A stretch of DNA of 64,000 nucleotides, taken from contig CAVPWU010000002.1 of NCBI GenBank assembly GCA_963709665.1, positions 1,426,001 to 1,490,000 on the forward strand, read 5' to 3'. The DNA is from DASZIT01 sp963709665 (lineage in GTDB: Bacteria; Actinomycetota; Acidimicrobiia; Acidimicrobiales; RAAP-2). The position numbers were made by a program, and so were the translations under genes. Each line of letters starts with the position of its first letter. Within the stretch, counting starts at the first letter, position 1. The notes under the pieces were generated by a model, which did no database searches, was not told where the DNA came from, and saw nothing but the letters and a program-made list of their open reading frames with translations. Shown piece by piece: positions 1 to 8,337 of the stretch.

Positions 1-719
1 ACCGCCACCGCCTCGGCGGCCCGCCACGGGGTGGGGCTGATGACGGTGGTCACCCCGTTGGCCACCTCGTCCCAGGTCCGGGTCATGGTGCCGACGTGGG
101 CGAAGGGCAGGGGTGACAGCCGGCGGTCGCCGGGCTCGGAGAGGGGGTCGGCACCGGCCGCCACCGCCGCCAGGCTGCGGTGGTCGAAGACCGCCCCCTT
201 GGGCAGGCCGGTGGTGCCACTGGTCCACACCACCGCCACCGGGTCGGTGGGCTCGAGGTCGGGGAAGGCGGCGGGCGGCGGGCCGGTCGCCGCCGCCAGG
301 GCCTCCGACCGTCGCACCAGGACGCCGGCCGGCCCGACGGGGTCGTCCACCCCGTCGTCGACCACGGTGACCACCGGACGGGTCCGGTCCAGGATGGAGC
401 GCACCTCCCCGGTCCCCAGCCGGGGGTTGATGCCCGAGGTGATCGCCCCCAGTCGGGCGGCGGCGGCGTAGACGACCATGTAGTCGGAGGAGGAGGGCAG
501 CACCAGGGCGACCACCGAGCCCCGGTCCACGCCGTGGGAGGCCAGCAGGCCGGCCACCCCGTCGGCGGCCCGGTCCCACTCGGCGAAGGTCAGCGAGCGA
601 CGTGGCCGACCGCCCACCGCCGGCTCCACGAACGCCTCGACCCCCGGGTTGGCGGTGGCGGCGGCGCGCAGCACGTCCACCACCGTCCGGAGCTCCCCCT
701 CGATCTGACGCACCGTCAT
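1..719 (-). CDS. AMP-dependent acyl-CoA ligase (partial, C-terminus beyond window)
   Basis: This is the N-terminal 239 codons of an ANL-superfamily acid:CoA ligase; the gene runs off the left edge. The adenylate-forming P-loop motif TSGTTGLPKGAV is visible about 175 residues in, preceded by the usual N-terminal fold (LTFAEWDRAADGVAGLL, then VALVLPSSSDYMVVYAAAARLGA). The ATG at 719 is the first start after upstream stops. It follows the alcohol dehydrogenase by 88 bp on the same strand, so it is probably the last visible gene of the sterol-catabolism-like operon that begins at 5690. The substrate cannot be told from this fragment; a carboxylic acid released during side-chain or ring degradation is an inference from the neighbours. 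Confidence 0.85.
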   Translation of the reverse strand, partial: MTVRQIEGELRTVVDVLRAAATANPGVEAFVEPAVGGRPRRSLTFAEWDRAADGVAGLLASHGVDRGSVVALVLPSSSDYMVVYAAAARLGAITSGINPRLGTGEVRSILDRTRPVVTVVDDGVDDPVGPAGVLVRRSEALAAATGPPPAAFPDLEPTDPVAVVWTSGTTGLPKGAVFDHRSLAAVAAGADPLSEPGDRRLSPLPFAHVGTMTRTWDEVANGVTTVISPTPWRAAEAVA

Positions 720-807
720 ATCGCCGCCGACTGTAACAGGGCGCCCACCGCCCCCGGCCGGTCGGCGGCGCCGACCGGGGGGCCTCCCGGGGGACGGCCC
801 GGACCGG

Positions 808-1914
808 TCAGAAGGTCAGCACCCCCCGTGCCAGCTTGCCCGCCTCCATGTCCTCGACGATCTCCCGGAACCCCTCCAGCGGGCGGGTCTCGGTGACCAG
901 CTCGTCGAGCATCAGCTTCCCCGACAGGTAGAGCTCGACCAGCAGCGGGATGTCGTGGTGGGGACGGGCCGACCCGTACCGGCAGCCGAGCAGGCCGCGG
1001 TCCACGTAGGCCAGGGCGTTGACGTCCACCGCCACCTCGGTCCCCTGCGGGGGGATGCCGATGGCCAGGGCGTTGCCGCCCCAGTCCAGGGCGTCGAGGG
1101 CGCTGCGCAGCACCGCCGGGTGGCCGACGCAGTCGAACGACCAGTTGACCCCGCCGAACCAGCCGAGACCGCCGGACACCACGGCGGGGTTGGACGGCAC
1201 GATCTCCCGGATGGCCGCCACCGAGTCGGCGTTCGAGGCGTCGACGAAGTGGGTGGCGCCGAACTGGCGGGCCAACCCCTCCTTCGACGCCAGGGTGTCC
1301 ACGGCGATGATCCGGCTGGCGCCGGCCAGCCGCAGGCCCTGGATGACGTTGAGGCCGACCCCGCCGACGCCGAAGACCGCCGCGGTGTCGCCGGCGGAGA
1401 CCTTGGCCCGGTTCAGCACCGCCCCCACCCCGGTGATGACCCCGCACCCGATCAGGCAGGCGGAGGTCATGGGGACGTCCTTGGAGATCTTCACCGCCTG
1501 GATCTCCTCGATCAGGGTGGCCTCGGTGAACACCGAGGTGCCGGCGAAGTTGGAGGCGGGCTCACCCTTGTAGGTGAAGGGCTGGGACACGTTGCCCAGC
1601 GTCCTGATGCACCAGGTGGGGTGGCCGGTGGAACACGCCCGGCAGTGGCCGCAGCTGGCGATGGTGGCGATCACCACGTGGTCGCCCGGCTTCACCGAGC
1701 GGACCTCGGAGCCGACCGCCTCCACCACCCCGGCGCCCTCGTGCCCGAGGACCGACGGCGACTTCCAGGGGATGGTCCCGTTGATGACCGACAGGTCGCT
1801 GTGGCAGACCCCCGCCGCCCCCAGGGCCACCCGGACCTGGGTGGGACCCGGGGCCCCGACCTCCAGCTGGTCGGTGACCTCTGCCTCGCTTCCGGTGTAG
1901 ACGATGCCGCGCAC
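808..1914 (-). CDS. Zinc-dependent alcohol dehydrogenase (MDR family)
   Basis: A 368-residue medium-chain dehydrogenase/reductase that should oxidise an alcohol (or reduce the aldehyde) with NAD(P). Visible features are the catalytic-zinc Cys in GVCHSDL near residue 38, the GHEGAGVVE segment with its zinc-binding His/Glu near 60, a structural-zinc loop with spaced cysteines (CGHCRACSTGHPTWC) near 90-104, and the dinucleotide-binding GVGGVGL near 176. Length matches class III-like and NDMA/mycothiol-linked dehydrogenases. The start is the GTG preceded by GGGGAGCGCC. It lies 73 bp downstream of the FadD3-like gene on the same strand, which suggests a role in the same catabolic unit, but the true substrate is unknown. 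Confidence 0.85.
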   Translation of the reverse strand: MRGIVYTGSEAEVTDQLEVGAPGPTQVRVALGAAGVCHSDLSVINGTIPWKSPSVLGHEGAGVVEAVGSEVRSVKPGDHVVIATIASCGHCRACSTGHPTWCIRTLGNVSQPFTYKGEPASNFAGTSVFTEATLIEEIQAVKISKDVPMTSACLIGCGVITGVGAVLNRAKVSAGDTAAVFGVGGVGLNVIQGLRLAGASRIIAVDTLASKEGLARQFGATHFVDASNADSVAAIREIVPSNPAVVSGGLGWFGGVNWSFDCVGHPAVLRSALDALDWGGNALAIGIPPQGTEVAVDVNALAYVDRGLLGCRYGSARPHHDIPLLVELYLSGKLMLDELVTETRPLEGFREIVEDMEAGKLARGVLTF

Positions 1915-1987
1915 GGCGCTCCCCTCTCTGTTGTGACTCGGTTGTCGGACGTGGGTCTCGATGGGTGGTGATCGGCGGCGGCCGGGC

Positions 1988-3655
1988 TCAGGCGGTGACG
2001 TCGATCTCCCGGTCGCGCAGCTCGCGCTTGAGCACCTTGCCGCTGGCGTTGGTGGGCAGCACCTCGACGGCCACCACCGACCGGGGCACCTTGAAGTTGG
2101 CCAGGCGCTCCCGGGCCCACCCGAGCAGGTCGGCCTCGAGAGCGTCGGCGGAGGCCTCGGGGGCCACCACCACGAAGGCCCGCCCGACCTCCCCCATGCG
2201 CGGATCGGGCACCCCCACCACCGCCACCCGGGCGATCGCCGGGTGCAGGCCGAGGACCTCCTCGACCTCCGCCGGATAGACGTTGAAGCCGCCGGAGACG
2301 TACATGTCCTTCAGCCGGTCGGTGATGTCCACGTTCCCGTCGGCGTCCATCACCCCGACGTCGCCGGTGTGGAGCCAGCCGTCGGGGTCGATGGCCTCGT
2401 CGGTGGCGTCCTGGTCGTTGAAGTACCCGTACATGACGTTGTAGCCGCGCACCACGATCTCGCCGCTCTCCCCGCGGGGGACCTCCACGCCGTCGGCATC
2501 GACGATCCGCACCTCCACGTCGGGGATCGCACGTCCCGACGTCCCGGCGATGATCTCGGCCGGGTCACCCCGACGGCACATGGTCACCGTCCCGGTGGCC
2601 TCGGTCAGCCCGTAGGCGGTGAGCACCGTCTCCACCCCCAGATCGGACCAGAGCCGCCGCACCAGCTCCACCGGGACCGAGGCGGCGCCGGTCACCACCA
2701 GGCGGAGGGTGCTGAGGTCGAAGGACGCACGGTCGGGGCGGTCGAGGATGGACTGGAAGACGGTGGGCGGCCCGGGGAGCACCGAGATCCGCTCCCCGGC
2801 GATCCGCTCCATCAGGATGTCGACGTCGAACACCGGCTCCGCCACCATGGTGGCGCCGGTCATCAGGCAGGCCAGCACGCCGGCCTTGTAGCCGAAGGTG
2901 TGGAAGAACGGGTTGACGATCAGGTAGCGGTCACCGTGCCGGAGGCCGACCACCTCCGCCCAGGTGGCGAAGGTCCGCAGGGTCTGGCCGTGGGTGGCCA
3001 TGGCCCCCTTGGGACGGCCGGTGGTGCCGGAGGTGAACACCAGGTCCGACATGTCACCGCTGGTGATGGAGGCGGTCCGTCCGGCGGCGATGTCGGAGGG
3101 GACCATCGCCCCCTCCTTCAGGAACACCTGCCAGTCGACCACCGGGTCCCCGGTGGTGGTGCCGGCGGTGGTGGGGCCCGATCCGGTACGGAGGACCACC
3201 ACCCGCTCGAGGTCGGGGACCTTGGCCCCGGCTGCCACCGCCTCGGCCAGCATGGCCGGGTAGTCGGTGCCGAGAAACCCCTGCACGGTGAAGAGGATCC
3301 TGGCCCCGGACTCCTGCAGGATGTAGGCGGCCTCCGCCCCCTTGTAGCGGGTGTTGAGGGGCACCAGCAGGGCCCCGGCCCCCACCGCCCCGAGGGCGGC
3401 GATCACCCACTCGGCGCAGTTGGGCGCCCAGATGGCCACCCGGTCGCCGCGCCCGATGCCGTTGGCCAGGACCGCCCGGGTGGCGGCGGCCACCCCCTCC
3501 GCCAGCTGGTCGAAGGTCAGTCGGGTGGTGGTGCCGTTGGGGCCGTGGACGTCCACCAGCGCCTCGGCGCCACCGAATCGGGCGGCGGCGTCCTCGACCA
3601 GGCCGGGGATGGTCCCCCACTGGAGATCCCCTCGGGGATCCGTGATGTCTGACAC
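1988..3655 (-). CDS. fadD3: FadD3-like acyl-CoA synthetase (HIP-CoA ligase candidate)
   Basis: A 555-residue acid:CoA ligase. It has the P-loop TSGTTGRPKGAM near residue 208, YGLTEATG near 348, GWLHTGD, the hinge DRLKDMYVSGGFNVYPAEVE, and the terminal catalytic lysine region GKVLKREL. From memory, several stretches match mycobacterial FadD3 closely (INPFFHxFGYKAG, SVLPGPPTVFQSIL, LTAYGLTEA). FadD3 activates the bicyclic propionate HIP left after sterol side-chain and A/B-ring removal. Its neighbours look like FadE30 and IpdF, which act on the same intermediate, and this supports the call. The GTG start at 3655 fits family length and sits 41 bp after the IpdF-like stop. The exact substrate is inferred, not shown. 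Confidence 0.8.
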   Translation of the reverse strand: MSDITDPRGDLQWGTIPGLVEDAAARFGGAEALVDVHGPNGTTTRLTFDQLAEGVAAATRAVLANGIGRGDRVAIWAPNCAEWVIAALGAVGAGALLVPLNTRYKGAEAAYILQESGARILFTVQGFLGTDYPAMLAEAVAAGAKVPDLERVVVLRTGSGPTTAGTTTGDPVVDWQVFLKEGAMVPSDIAAGRTASITSGDMSDLVFTSGTTGRPKGAMATHGQTLRTFATWAEVVGLRHGDRYLIVNPFFHTFGYKAGVLACLMTGATMVAEPVFDVDILMERIAGERISVLPGPPTVFQSILDRPDRASFDLSTLRLVVTGAASVPVELVRRLWSDLGVETVLTAYGLTEATGTVTMCRRGDPAEIIAGTSGRAIPDVEVRIVDADGVEVPRGESGEIVVRGYNVMYGYFNDQDATDEAIDPDGWLHTGDVGVMDADGNVDITDRLKDMYVSGGFNVYPAEVEEVLGLHPAIARVAVVGVPDPRMGEVGRAFVVVAPEASADALEADLLGWARERLANFKVPRSVVAVEVLPTNASGKVLKRELRDREIDVTA

Positions 3656-3696
3656 ACCGTCAGGGTAGTGCAACGGCCCTGCCGGCCCGGCGGGGG

Positions 3697-4503
3697 TCAG
3701 GGGTGCTGGCTGCTGACCGAGACCACCTCGCCCGTCATGAAGGTGGCGTACTGGCTGGCCAGGAACACGATGACGTTGGCCACCTCCCACACCTCCGCTC
3801 CCCGGCCCAGGACCTCACGACGCGACAGCTCGGCCAGCTCCTCCTCGGGCATCACCTTGGAGAGGAAGGGGTGGAGGGCCAGGCTGGGCGCCACGGCGTT
3901 GACCCGCACGCCGTGGGGGGCCGCCTCCACCGCTGAGCACCGGGTGAGGGCCATCACCCCCGCCTTGGCCGCCGCGTAGTGGGCCTGACCGGCCTGGGCG
4001 CGCCAGCCGAGCACCGAGGCGTTGTTCACGATCACCCCGCCCTCCCCGCGCTCGTAGAGGTGGCGGAGGGCGGCGCGGGTGCACCGGAAGGTGCCGGTCA
4101 GCGTGATGTCGAGCACCAGCGACCACTGCTCGTCGGTCATGTCCACGATGTCCACCTGGCCGCCCAGGCCGGCGTTGTTGACCGCCACGTCGAACCGACC
4201 GTGCCGCTCGACGGCGGCGGCGTAGAGGCCGGTCACCTGGTCCTCGTCGGTGACGTCGCAGACCACGGCCAGGGGGCGCTCGCCGCCGGCGGCCGGCAGG
4301 GCGGCCAGGGTGTCGGCCGCCTCGTCGAGGCGGCGCGGGTGGGTGTCGGAGATCACCACGGTGGCCCCCTCCTCCACGCACCGCTTGGCGGTGGCGAAGC
4401 CGATGCCGGTCCCGGCGGCGGCCGTCACCACCACCACCTTCCCCTCCAGCAGGCGGTGGCCGTCGGGTGGGGCGGGGGCGGCGGGTGGGGTGGGGGCGGT
4501 CAA
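3697..4503 (-). CDS. ipdF: IpdF-like short-chain dehydrogenase
   Basis: A 268-residue classical SDR with the cofactor motif TAAAGTGIGFA near residue 25, NNAG near 108, the catalytic Ser region VNNASVLG and the catalytic YAAAK further on. The start is a TTG at 4501-4503 that overlaps the TGA of the acyl-CoA dehydrogenase upstream by 2 nt (TTGA), with GGGAG just before it; this gives normal family length and implies translational coupling. In mycobacteria IpdF is the 5-hydroxy-HIP-CoA-type reductase encoded beside fadE30 and fadD3, the same trio seen here. The function is inferred from that shared context plus general sequence resemblance; another hydroxyacyl-CoA dehydrogenase role is possible. 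Confidence 0.78.
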   Translation of the reverse strand: MTAPTPPAAPAPPDGHRLLEGKVVVVTAAAGTGIGFATAKRCVEEGATVVISDTHPRRLDEAADTLAALPAAGGERPLAVVCDVTDEDQVTGLYAAAVERHGRFDVAVNNAGLGGQVDIVDMTDEQWSLVLDITLTGTFRCTRAALRHLYERGEGGVIVNNASVLGWRAQAGQAHYAAAKAGVMALTRCSAVEAAPHGVRVNAVAPSLALHPFLSKVMPEEELAELSRREVLGRGAEVWEVANVIVFLASQYATFMTGEVVSVSSQHP

Positions 4504-5690
4504 CGGGGGGCTCCCTTCGGTTCGGCGGGCAGCCCGAGGACGCGCTCGCCGATGATGTTTCGCTGGATCTCGTTGGAGCCGCCGTAGATGGTCTCGGACC
4601 GGCTGAAGAGGAAGGTGCGCTGGAAGGCGTCGAGCTCGTAGGGCGGGTCGTCCACCACCGTCCCGGCCATCCCCCGGACGTCCATGGCCAGCTCGCCGAG
4701 GCCCTGGTGCCACGAGCTCCAGGCCAGCTTGATGATGGAGGCCTCCGGCGGGGCCACCGGCCCGTCGATGGCCGACAGGCTGCGGAGCGTGTTGAAGCGG
4801 AGGATCTCCAGCTCGGCGTAGGCCCGGGCCAGTCGCTGGCGGACCACCGGGTCCCGGCTCCGGCCGTTGGCCCGGGCGGCGGCGGTCAGGTGGTCGAGCT
4901 CCCGCCGGAACGACACCTGGTGGCCCAGCAGGGCCACCCCCCGCTCGAAGGCCAGGGTGGCCAGGGCCACCCGCCAGCCGTCACCCACCTCCCCCAGCAC
5001 GTTGGCCCGGGCGGTGCGGGCACCGTCGAAGAAGACCTCGTTGAACTCCGAGGTGCCGGTCAGCTGGGTGATGGGGCGGATCTCCACGCCGGGCTGGTCC
5101 ATGGGCACCAACAGGTAGGAGAGCCCCCGGTGCCGCGCCGATCCCGGCTCGGTCCGGCACACCACGAAGCACCAGTCCGACTGGTGGGCCAGCGACGTCC
5201 ACACCTTCTGCCCGGTCACCACCCACCCGTCGCCGTCCAGGACCGCCTTGGTCTGGACGTTGGCCAGGTCGCTCCCGGCGTTCGGCTCCGAGTACCCCTG
5301 GCACCACAGCTCGGTGCCGGCCACGATGGGCGGGAGGAAGCGGGCCTTCTGCTCCGGGGTGCCGTAGTGGAGGATGGTCGGCCCGATCAGGCCCTCGCCC
5401 AGGACGCTGACCCGGCCCGGGGCCTTGGCCCGCACGTACTCCTCGTTGAAGATGACCTGCTGGGCGATGGACGCCCCCCGGCCGCCCCACTCGGCCGGCC
5501 ACCCCAGGCAGGTCCAGCCGTCGGCGGCCAGGACGTGCTCCCACTCCAGCCGCGTCTCGAACCCGAAGGTCTCGTCCCCCGAGCCACCCCGGCCGTCGAG
5601 GGCGGCGAACTCGCCGACCACGTGGTCGACCAGCCAGGTGCGCACCTCCTTGCGGAAGGCCTCGTCCTCGGGTCGGTCTCGAAGGTCCAT
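4500..5690 (-). CDS. fadE30: FadE30-like acyl-CoA dehydrogenase
   Basis: A 396-residue flavin-dependent acyl-CoA dehydrogenase. Family signatures include WCQGYSEPNAGSDLA near residue 130, VVTGQKVWTSLAH near 157, GTSEFNEVFFD, and the C-terminal ETIYGGSNEIQRNIIGERVLGLP. These segments closely resemble mycobacterial FadE30, which dehydrogenates HIP-CoA, as recalled without a search. It is the promoter-proximal gene of the minus-strand unit; a 239-bp gap separates it from the divergent msrB, and the operon promoter should lie there. A KstR2-type operator could be expected there by analogy, but I could not find a clear copy of one. The stop overlaps the next gene's start. Confidence 0.85.
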   Translation of the reverse strand: MDLRDRPEDEAFRKEVRTWLVDHVVGEFAALDGRGGSGDETFGFETRLEWEHVLAADGWTCLGWPAEWGGRGASIAQQVIFNEEYVRAKAPGRVSVLGEGLIGPTILHYGTPEQKARFLPPIVAGTELWCQGYSEPNAGSDLANVQTKAVLDGDGWVVTGQKVWTSLAHQSDWCFVVCRTEPGSARHRGLSYLLVPMDQPGVEIRPITQLTGTSEFNEVFFDGARTARANVLGEVGDGWRVALATLAFERGVALLGHQVSFRRELDHLTAAARANGRSRDPVVRQRLARAYAELEILRFNTLRSLSAIDGPVAPPEASIIKLAWSSWHQGLGELAMDVRGMAGTVVDDPPYELDAFQRTFLFSRSETIYGGSNEIQRNIIGERVLGLPAEPKGAPR

Positions 5691-5929
5691 GGGTTCCAGG
5701 GTGTCGACGGGCGGGGTGGCCGGGTCGGCCGGACCGGTGGGCGGATCCCGCCCCCCGAATCTGACGCGACGTTAGCAAAGGCGTTTCCCCTGGCCGGGGG
5801 GTCGGACAACGGCCCGGATGAGAGGTCGGGCCGGGAACAGCCTGACCGGACCGGACGTTCTACCCTGCAGGGACGGCCGAATGGCGGCAGCGAACCGGCT
5901 GCCCCGGACCGCCCGGAGGAGGCAGGCCC
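5691..5929. promoter_or_regulatory. Divergent intergenic region between fadE30-like gene and msrB
   Basis: This 239-bp gap must hold the promoter of the leftward catabolic operon and that of msrB. A slightly less GC-rich patch at 5760-5790 (ctgacgcgacgttagcaaag) contains TAACGT read leftward, a possible -10 hexamer, but no -35 at proper spacing was found. The ribosome-binding site of msrB (gaggaggcaggccc) ends the region. No convincing palindromic operator was seen. Confidence 0.35.
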
Positions 5930-6376
5930 ATGACCGACGACACCACCGATCCCACCACCGACACGGTGGAGCTCACCGACGAGGAGTGGAAGGCCCGCCT
6001 GACCCCGGAGCGGTACGCCGTCCTGCGTCAGGGCGGCACCGAGCCGGCGTGGTCGGGCGAGCTCCTCCACGTGGACGGCAGCGGCATGTTCACCTGTGCC
6101 GGCTGCGGGGCGGAGCTGTTCCCCTCCGACACCAAGTTCGAGTCGGGGTCGGGGTGGCCCAGCTTCTACCGGGCCCTCGACGAGGGTGTCATCAAGGAGC
6201 ACGCAGACCACAAGTTCGGGATGACCCGCACCGAGATCACCTGCGCCCGCTGCGGCGGCCACCTGGGACACGTGTTCCCCGACGGTCCCAACCCCACCGG
6301 GCTCCGCTACTGCGTCAACTCGCTCTCCCTCGACTACAAGCCCGAGGGGTCCGAGACGGCCCCGGTCGAAGGCTGA
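5930..6376 (+). CDS. msrB: Peptide-methionine (R)-S-oxide reductase MsrB
   Basis: A 148-residue cytoplasmic repair enzyme that reduces methionine-R-sulfoxide in proteins. Both zinc-binding CxxC pairs are visible (TCAGCG, C56/C59; TCARCGGHLGHVF, C105/C108), as are the substrate pocket SGSGWPSFY and the catalytic cysteine in LRYCVNS (C128). ATG start with a strong purine-rich site ending gaggaggcaggccc. Its last 43 bases overlap the tail of a small gene on the opposite strand. The locus fits the oxidative-stress theme of the region at 9-12 kb, though it is not in an operon with it. Confidence 0.97.
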   Translation: MTDDTTDPTTDTVELTDEEWKARLTPERYAVLRQGGTEPAWSGELLHVDGSGMFTCAGCGAELFPSDTKFESGSGWPSFYRALDEGVIKEHADHKFGMTRTEITCARCGGHLGHVFPDGPNPTGLRYCVNSLSLDYKPEGSETAPVEG

Positions 6377-6618
6377 CCGGGGGCGGCGGCCACCGCCAGC
6401 CGCCGCTCGAGCAGTTCGAAGAGGTCGCCGAGGGCGGCGGCCTCCCGGGTGCCGCCGCACCGCAGCAGCAGCCGGTCGGCGTCGGCCAACGCCTGGCACG
6501 CCCCGAACACCTCGGCCTTGCTCAGCAGCACGGCCGGCGGGAAGGACAGCGGTACCGGACGGCCCGGCGGCAGGTGGAGGGCTTCCGCCGACGGGGCGGC
6601 GGTGTCCAGGATGGTCAT
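6334..6618 (-). CDS. Small hypothetical protein downstream of ssb
   Basis: A 94-residue protein of unknown function starting 24 bp after ssb on the same strand, with an excellent ribosome-binding site (GGAGAGGAG) before its ATG. It has a hydrophobic-proline N-terminal half (PGRPVPLSFPPAVLLSKAEVFGACQALADADRLLL) and an alpha-helical C-terminal half (AALGDLFELLERRLAVAAA) that looks like a short dimerisation helix. No family is recognised. Its 3' end overlaps the end of msrB tail-to-tail by 43 bp. Strong ribosome-binding site and tight spacing make it a likely real gene. Confidence 0.65.
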   Translation of the reverse strand: MTILDTAAPSAEALHLPPGRPVPLSFPPAVLLSKAEVFGACQALADADRLLLRCGGTREAAALGDLFELLERRLAVAAAPGQPSTGAVSDPSGL

Positions 6619-6642
6619 GACGGCTCCTCTCCGGACCGGGGA

Positions 6643-7086
6643 TCAGGCGTCGGCGCCGAGGGCGGCGTCGAGCTGCCCGTCGGCGGCGGCGTCCGCCCCG
6701 GCCTCGTCATCGGTCACCTGGCGCCGCTCCACCTTGTGCACGTCGGCGGTGGCGAACCGGAGGCTGGCCCCGACCTCGTCGGCCACGATCTCCACCTTGA
6801 ACCGGCGGTCGCCGTCCTCGGTCTCCCAGCTGCGCTGCTCGAGCCGACCGGTGACCACCACCCGGGCCCCCTTGGTGAGGGTGAGGGCGGTGTTCTCGGC
6901 CAGTTCGCGCCAGCAGACCACGTCGAAGAAGGAGGTGGCCTCCTCCCACTCGCTGGTCTCCCGGTTCATCCAACGGCGGTTGACCGCCACCCCCAGCGAG
7001 GTGGTGGCCTGGCCCTCGCGGGTGTAGCGGATCTCGGGATCCCGGGTCAGGTTCCCGGTGATGGTGGTGGTGGTCGAGGTGGTCAT
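6643..7086 (-). CDS. ssb: Single-stranded DNA-binding protein
   Basis: A 147-residue SSB. The OB-fold begins with ITGNLTRDPEIRYTREGQA, and VCWRELAENTALTLTKGARVVVTGRLEQRSWE follows, the classic central strand and tetramer region. The C-terminal tail is acidic but ends QLDAALGADA rather than in the usual DDxPF motif, so it may be an accessory SSB instead of the replication SSB. ATG start preceded by ACGGAGGCGAC. It leads a two-gene unit with the small gene at 6334-6618, and lies back-to-back with the CPBP membrane protein gene at 7261. Confidence 0.92.
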   Translation of the reverse strand: MTTSTTTTITGNLTRDPEIRYTREGQATTSLGVAVNRRWMNRETSEWEEATSFFDVVCWRELAENTALTLTKGARVVVTGRLEQRSWETEDGDRRFKVEIVADEVGASLRFATADVHKVERRQVTDDEAGADAAADGQLDAALGADA

Positions 7087-7260
7087 GTCGCCTCCGTGGG
7101 GAGCGCCCGGGTGGGACCGACCACGGTGGCCGGCCCTCCGAGCCTGCGCCCGCCGGCTGGCCCCGGTGCTGGCCGGCACCTTGCCGGTCACCTTGCCCGA
7201 CCCCCGGGGGCCGTCGTCGGCTCCCCGGTCGGCGGGAGCCCCGGCCACTAGGTTGCTGCC

Positions 7261-8322
7261 ATGACCCCGCCGTGGATCTGGCGATCCCCTCCCGGCTGGC
7301 CGGAGGCCCCCCCGGGGTGGACACCGCCCCCGGGGTGGGCACCGCCACCGGAGTGGGCCCCGGCGCCGGCCGGCTGGCAGTTCTGGGTGCCGGCTCCGGC
7401 GCCGCCGGTGGGGACCTGGGCCCCACCACCGCCCGGCGCCCCCGGCGCCGTCGGGCTCCCTCCTCCCAACGGCGCGCCACCGGCCGGCGTCGTCGTGCCC
7501 GGCCCACCACCGGTGGCGGGGGGTCCCCCGCCGTGGGGTGGCCCCCCTCCGGCGCCGTCGCCCTTCGGCGAGCCGCTGGTCGCCCCGCCCCTCCGGTTCG
7601 AGCCGACCACCCGCCGCGGGCTGGTGTGGGAGACCCGCTTCGTGATGCTGGCGTTTCTGGCCCCCGGCGTGGTGACCGCCTTCGTCCTGCTCGTCCAGTC
7701 GCTCTACGGCCAGGGCGACCAGTCCCGGTTCCCGGTGCTGATCACCGGGCACTCCACCGCCAACCTGCTCCTCGGGATCCTCGCCTACCTGCCGGTGGGT
7801 GCGGTGGTCCCGGTGGCGCTCCTGCTGCTGGCCCGGAGCGGGCAGCCGCCGTCGAGCCTCGGCCTCGGGATGCCCAACTTCCTCCGGGACATCCTCCCCG
7901 GAGCCGGGCTCGCCCTGTGGGCGTACGGGGTGGAGATCGTGGTGATCATCCCCCTGGTCGCCATCTTCGGCAAGCACTCCCGCTACCTCAACCAGGTGAA
8001 GGTGGGCCACGTGCCCGCCTCCTACGTCCTCTACGGGATCGTGATCGCCGCCGTCACCGCCGTCACCGAGGAGGTGCTGGTCAACGGGTACCTGCTCACC
8101 CGCCTCCACCAGCTGGACTGGGCACCCTGGCCGGCCTTCGCCCTCAGCCTCACCCTCCGGACCAGCTACCACATCTACTACGGGCTGGGCTTCCTGCTCA
8201 CCGTCCCCTTCGGGTGGCTGGTCACCCGGTCGTTCCAGAAGCACGGCCGGCTGAACCGGCCGATCGCCGCCCACTTCCTGTACGACGCCACGCTGATCAC
8301 CATCGCCGTGCTCACCTCGTGA
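7261..8322 (+). CDS. CPBP-family intramembrane metalloprotease with Pro/Trp-rich N-terminus
   Basis: A 353-residue membrane protein. Residues 1-110 are extremely rich in Pro, Gly and Trp, with repeated PPGW/PPEW units (PPGWTPPPGWAPPPEWAPAP), a low-complexity cytoplasmic tail common in actinobacteria. The rest has about six to seven hydrophobic helices. The family's first motif appears as TEEVLVNGYLL (EExxxNG instead of the usual EExxxR), the second as TSYHIYYG, and the third as HFLYD. These carry the Glu/His ligands of Abi/CAAX-type (CPBP) proteases. The substrate is unknown; possible roles are bacteriocin immunity or regulated intramembrane proteolysis. Confidence 0.8.
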   Translation: MTPPWIWRSPPGWPEAPPGWTPPPGWAPPPEWAPAPAGWQFWVPAPAPPVGTWAPPPPGAPGAVGLPPPNGAPPAGVVVPGPPPVAGGPPPWGGPPPAPSPFGEPLVAPPLRFEPTTRRGLVWETRFVMLAFLAPGVVTAFVLLVQSLYGQGDQSRFPVLITGHSTANLLLGILAYLPVGAVVPVALLLLARSGQPPSSLGLGMPNFLRDILPGAGLALWAYGVEIVVIIPLVAIFGKHSRYLNQVKVGHVPASYVLYGIVIAAVTAVTEEVLVNGYLLTRLHQLDWAPWPAFALSLTLRTSYHIYYGLGFLLTVPFGWLVTRSFQKHGRLNRPIAAHFLYDATLITIAVLTS

Positions 8323-8337
8323 GCCCCGGCCCCGGGC

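Noticed and set aside
5691..5929. KstR2 operator in front of the FadE30-like gene
   Set aside because: Expected by analogy with mycobacteria, but no inverted repeat resembling the known site was visible in the gap.
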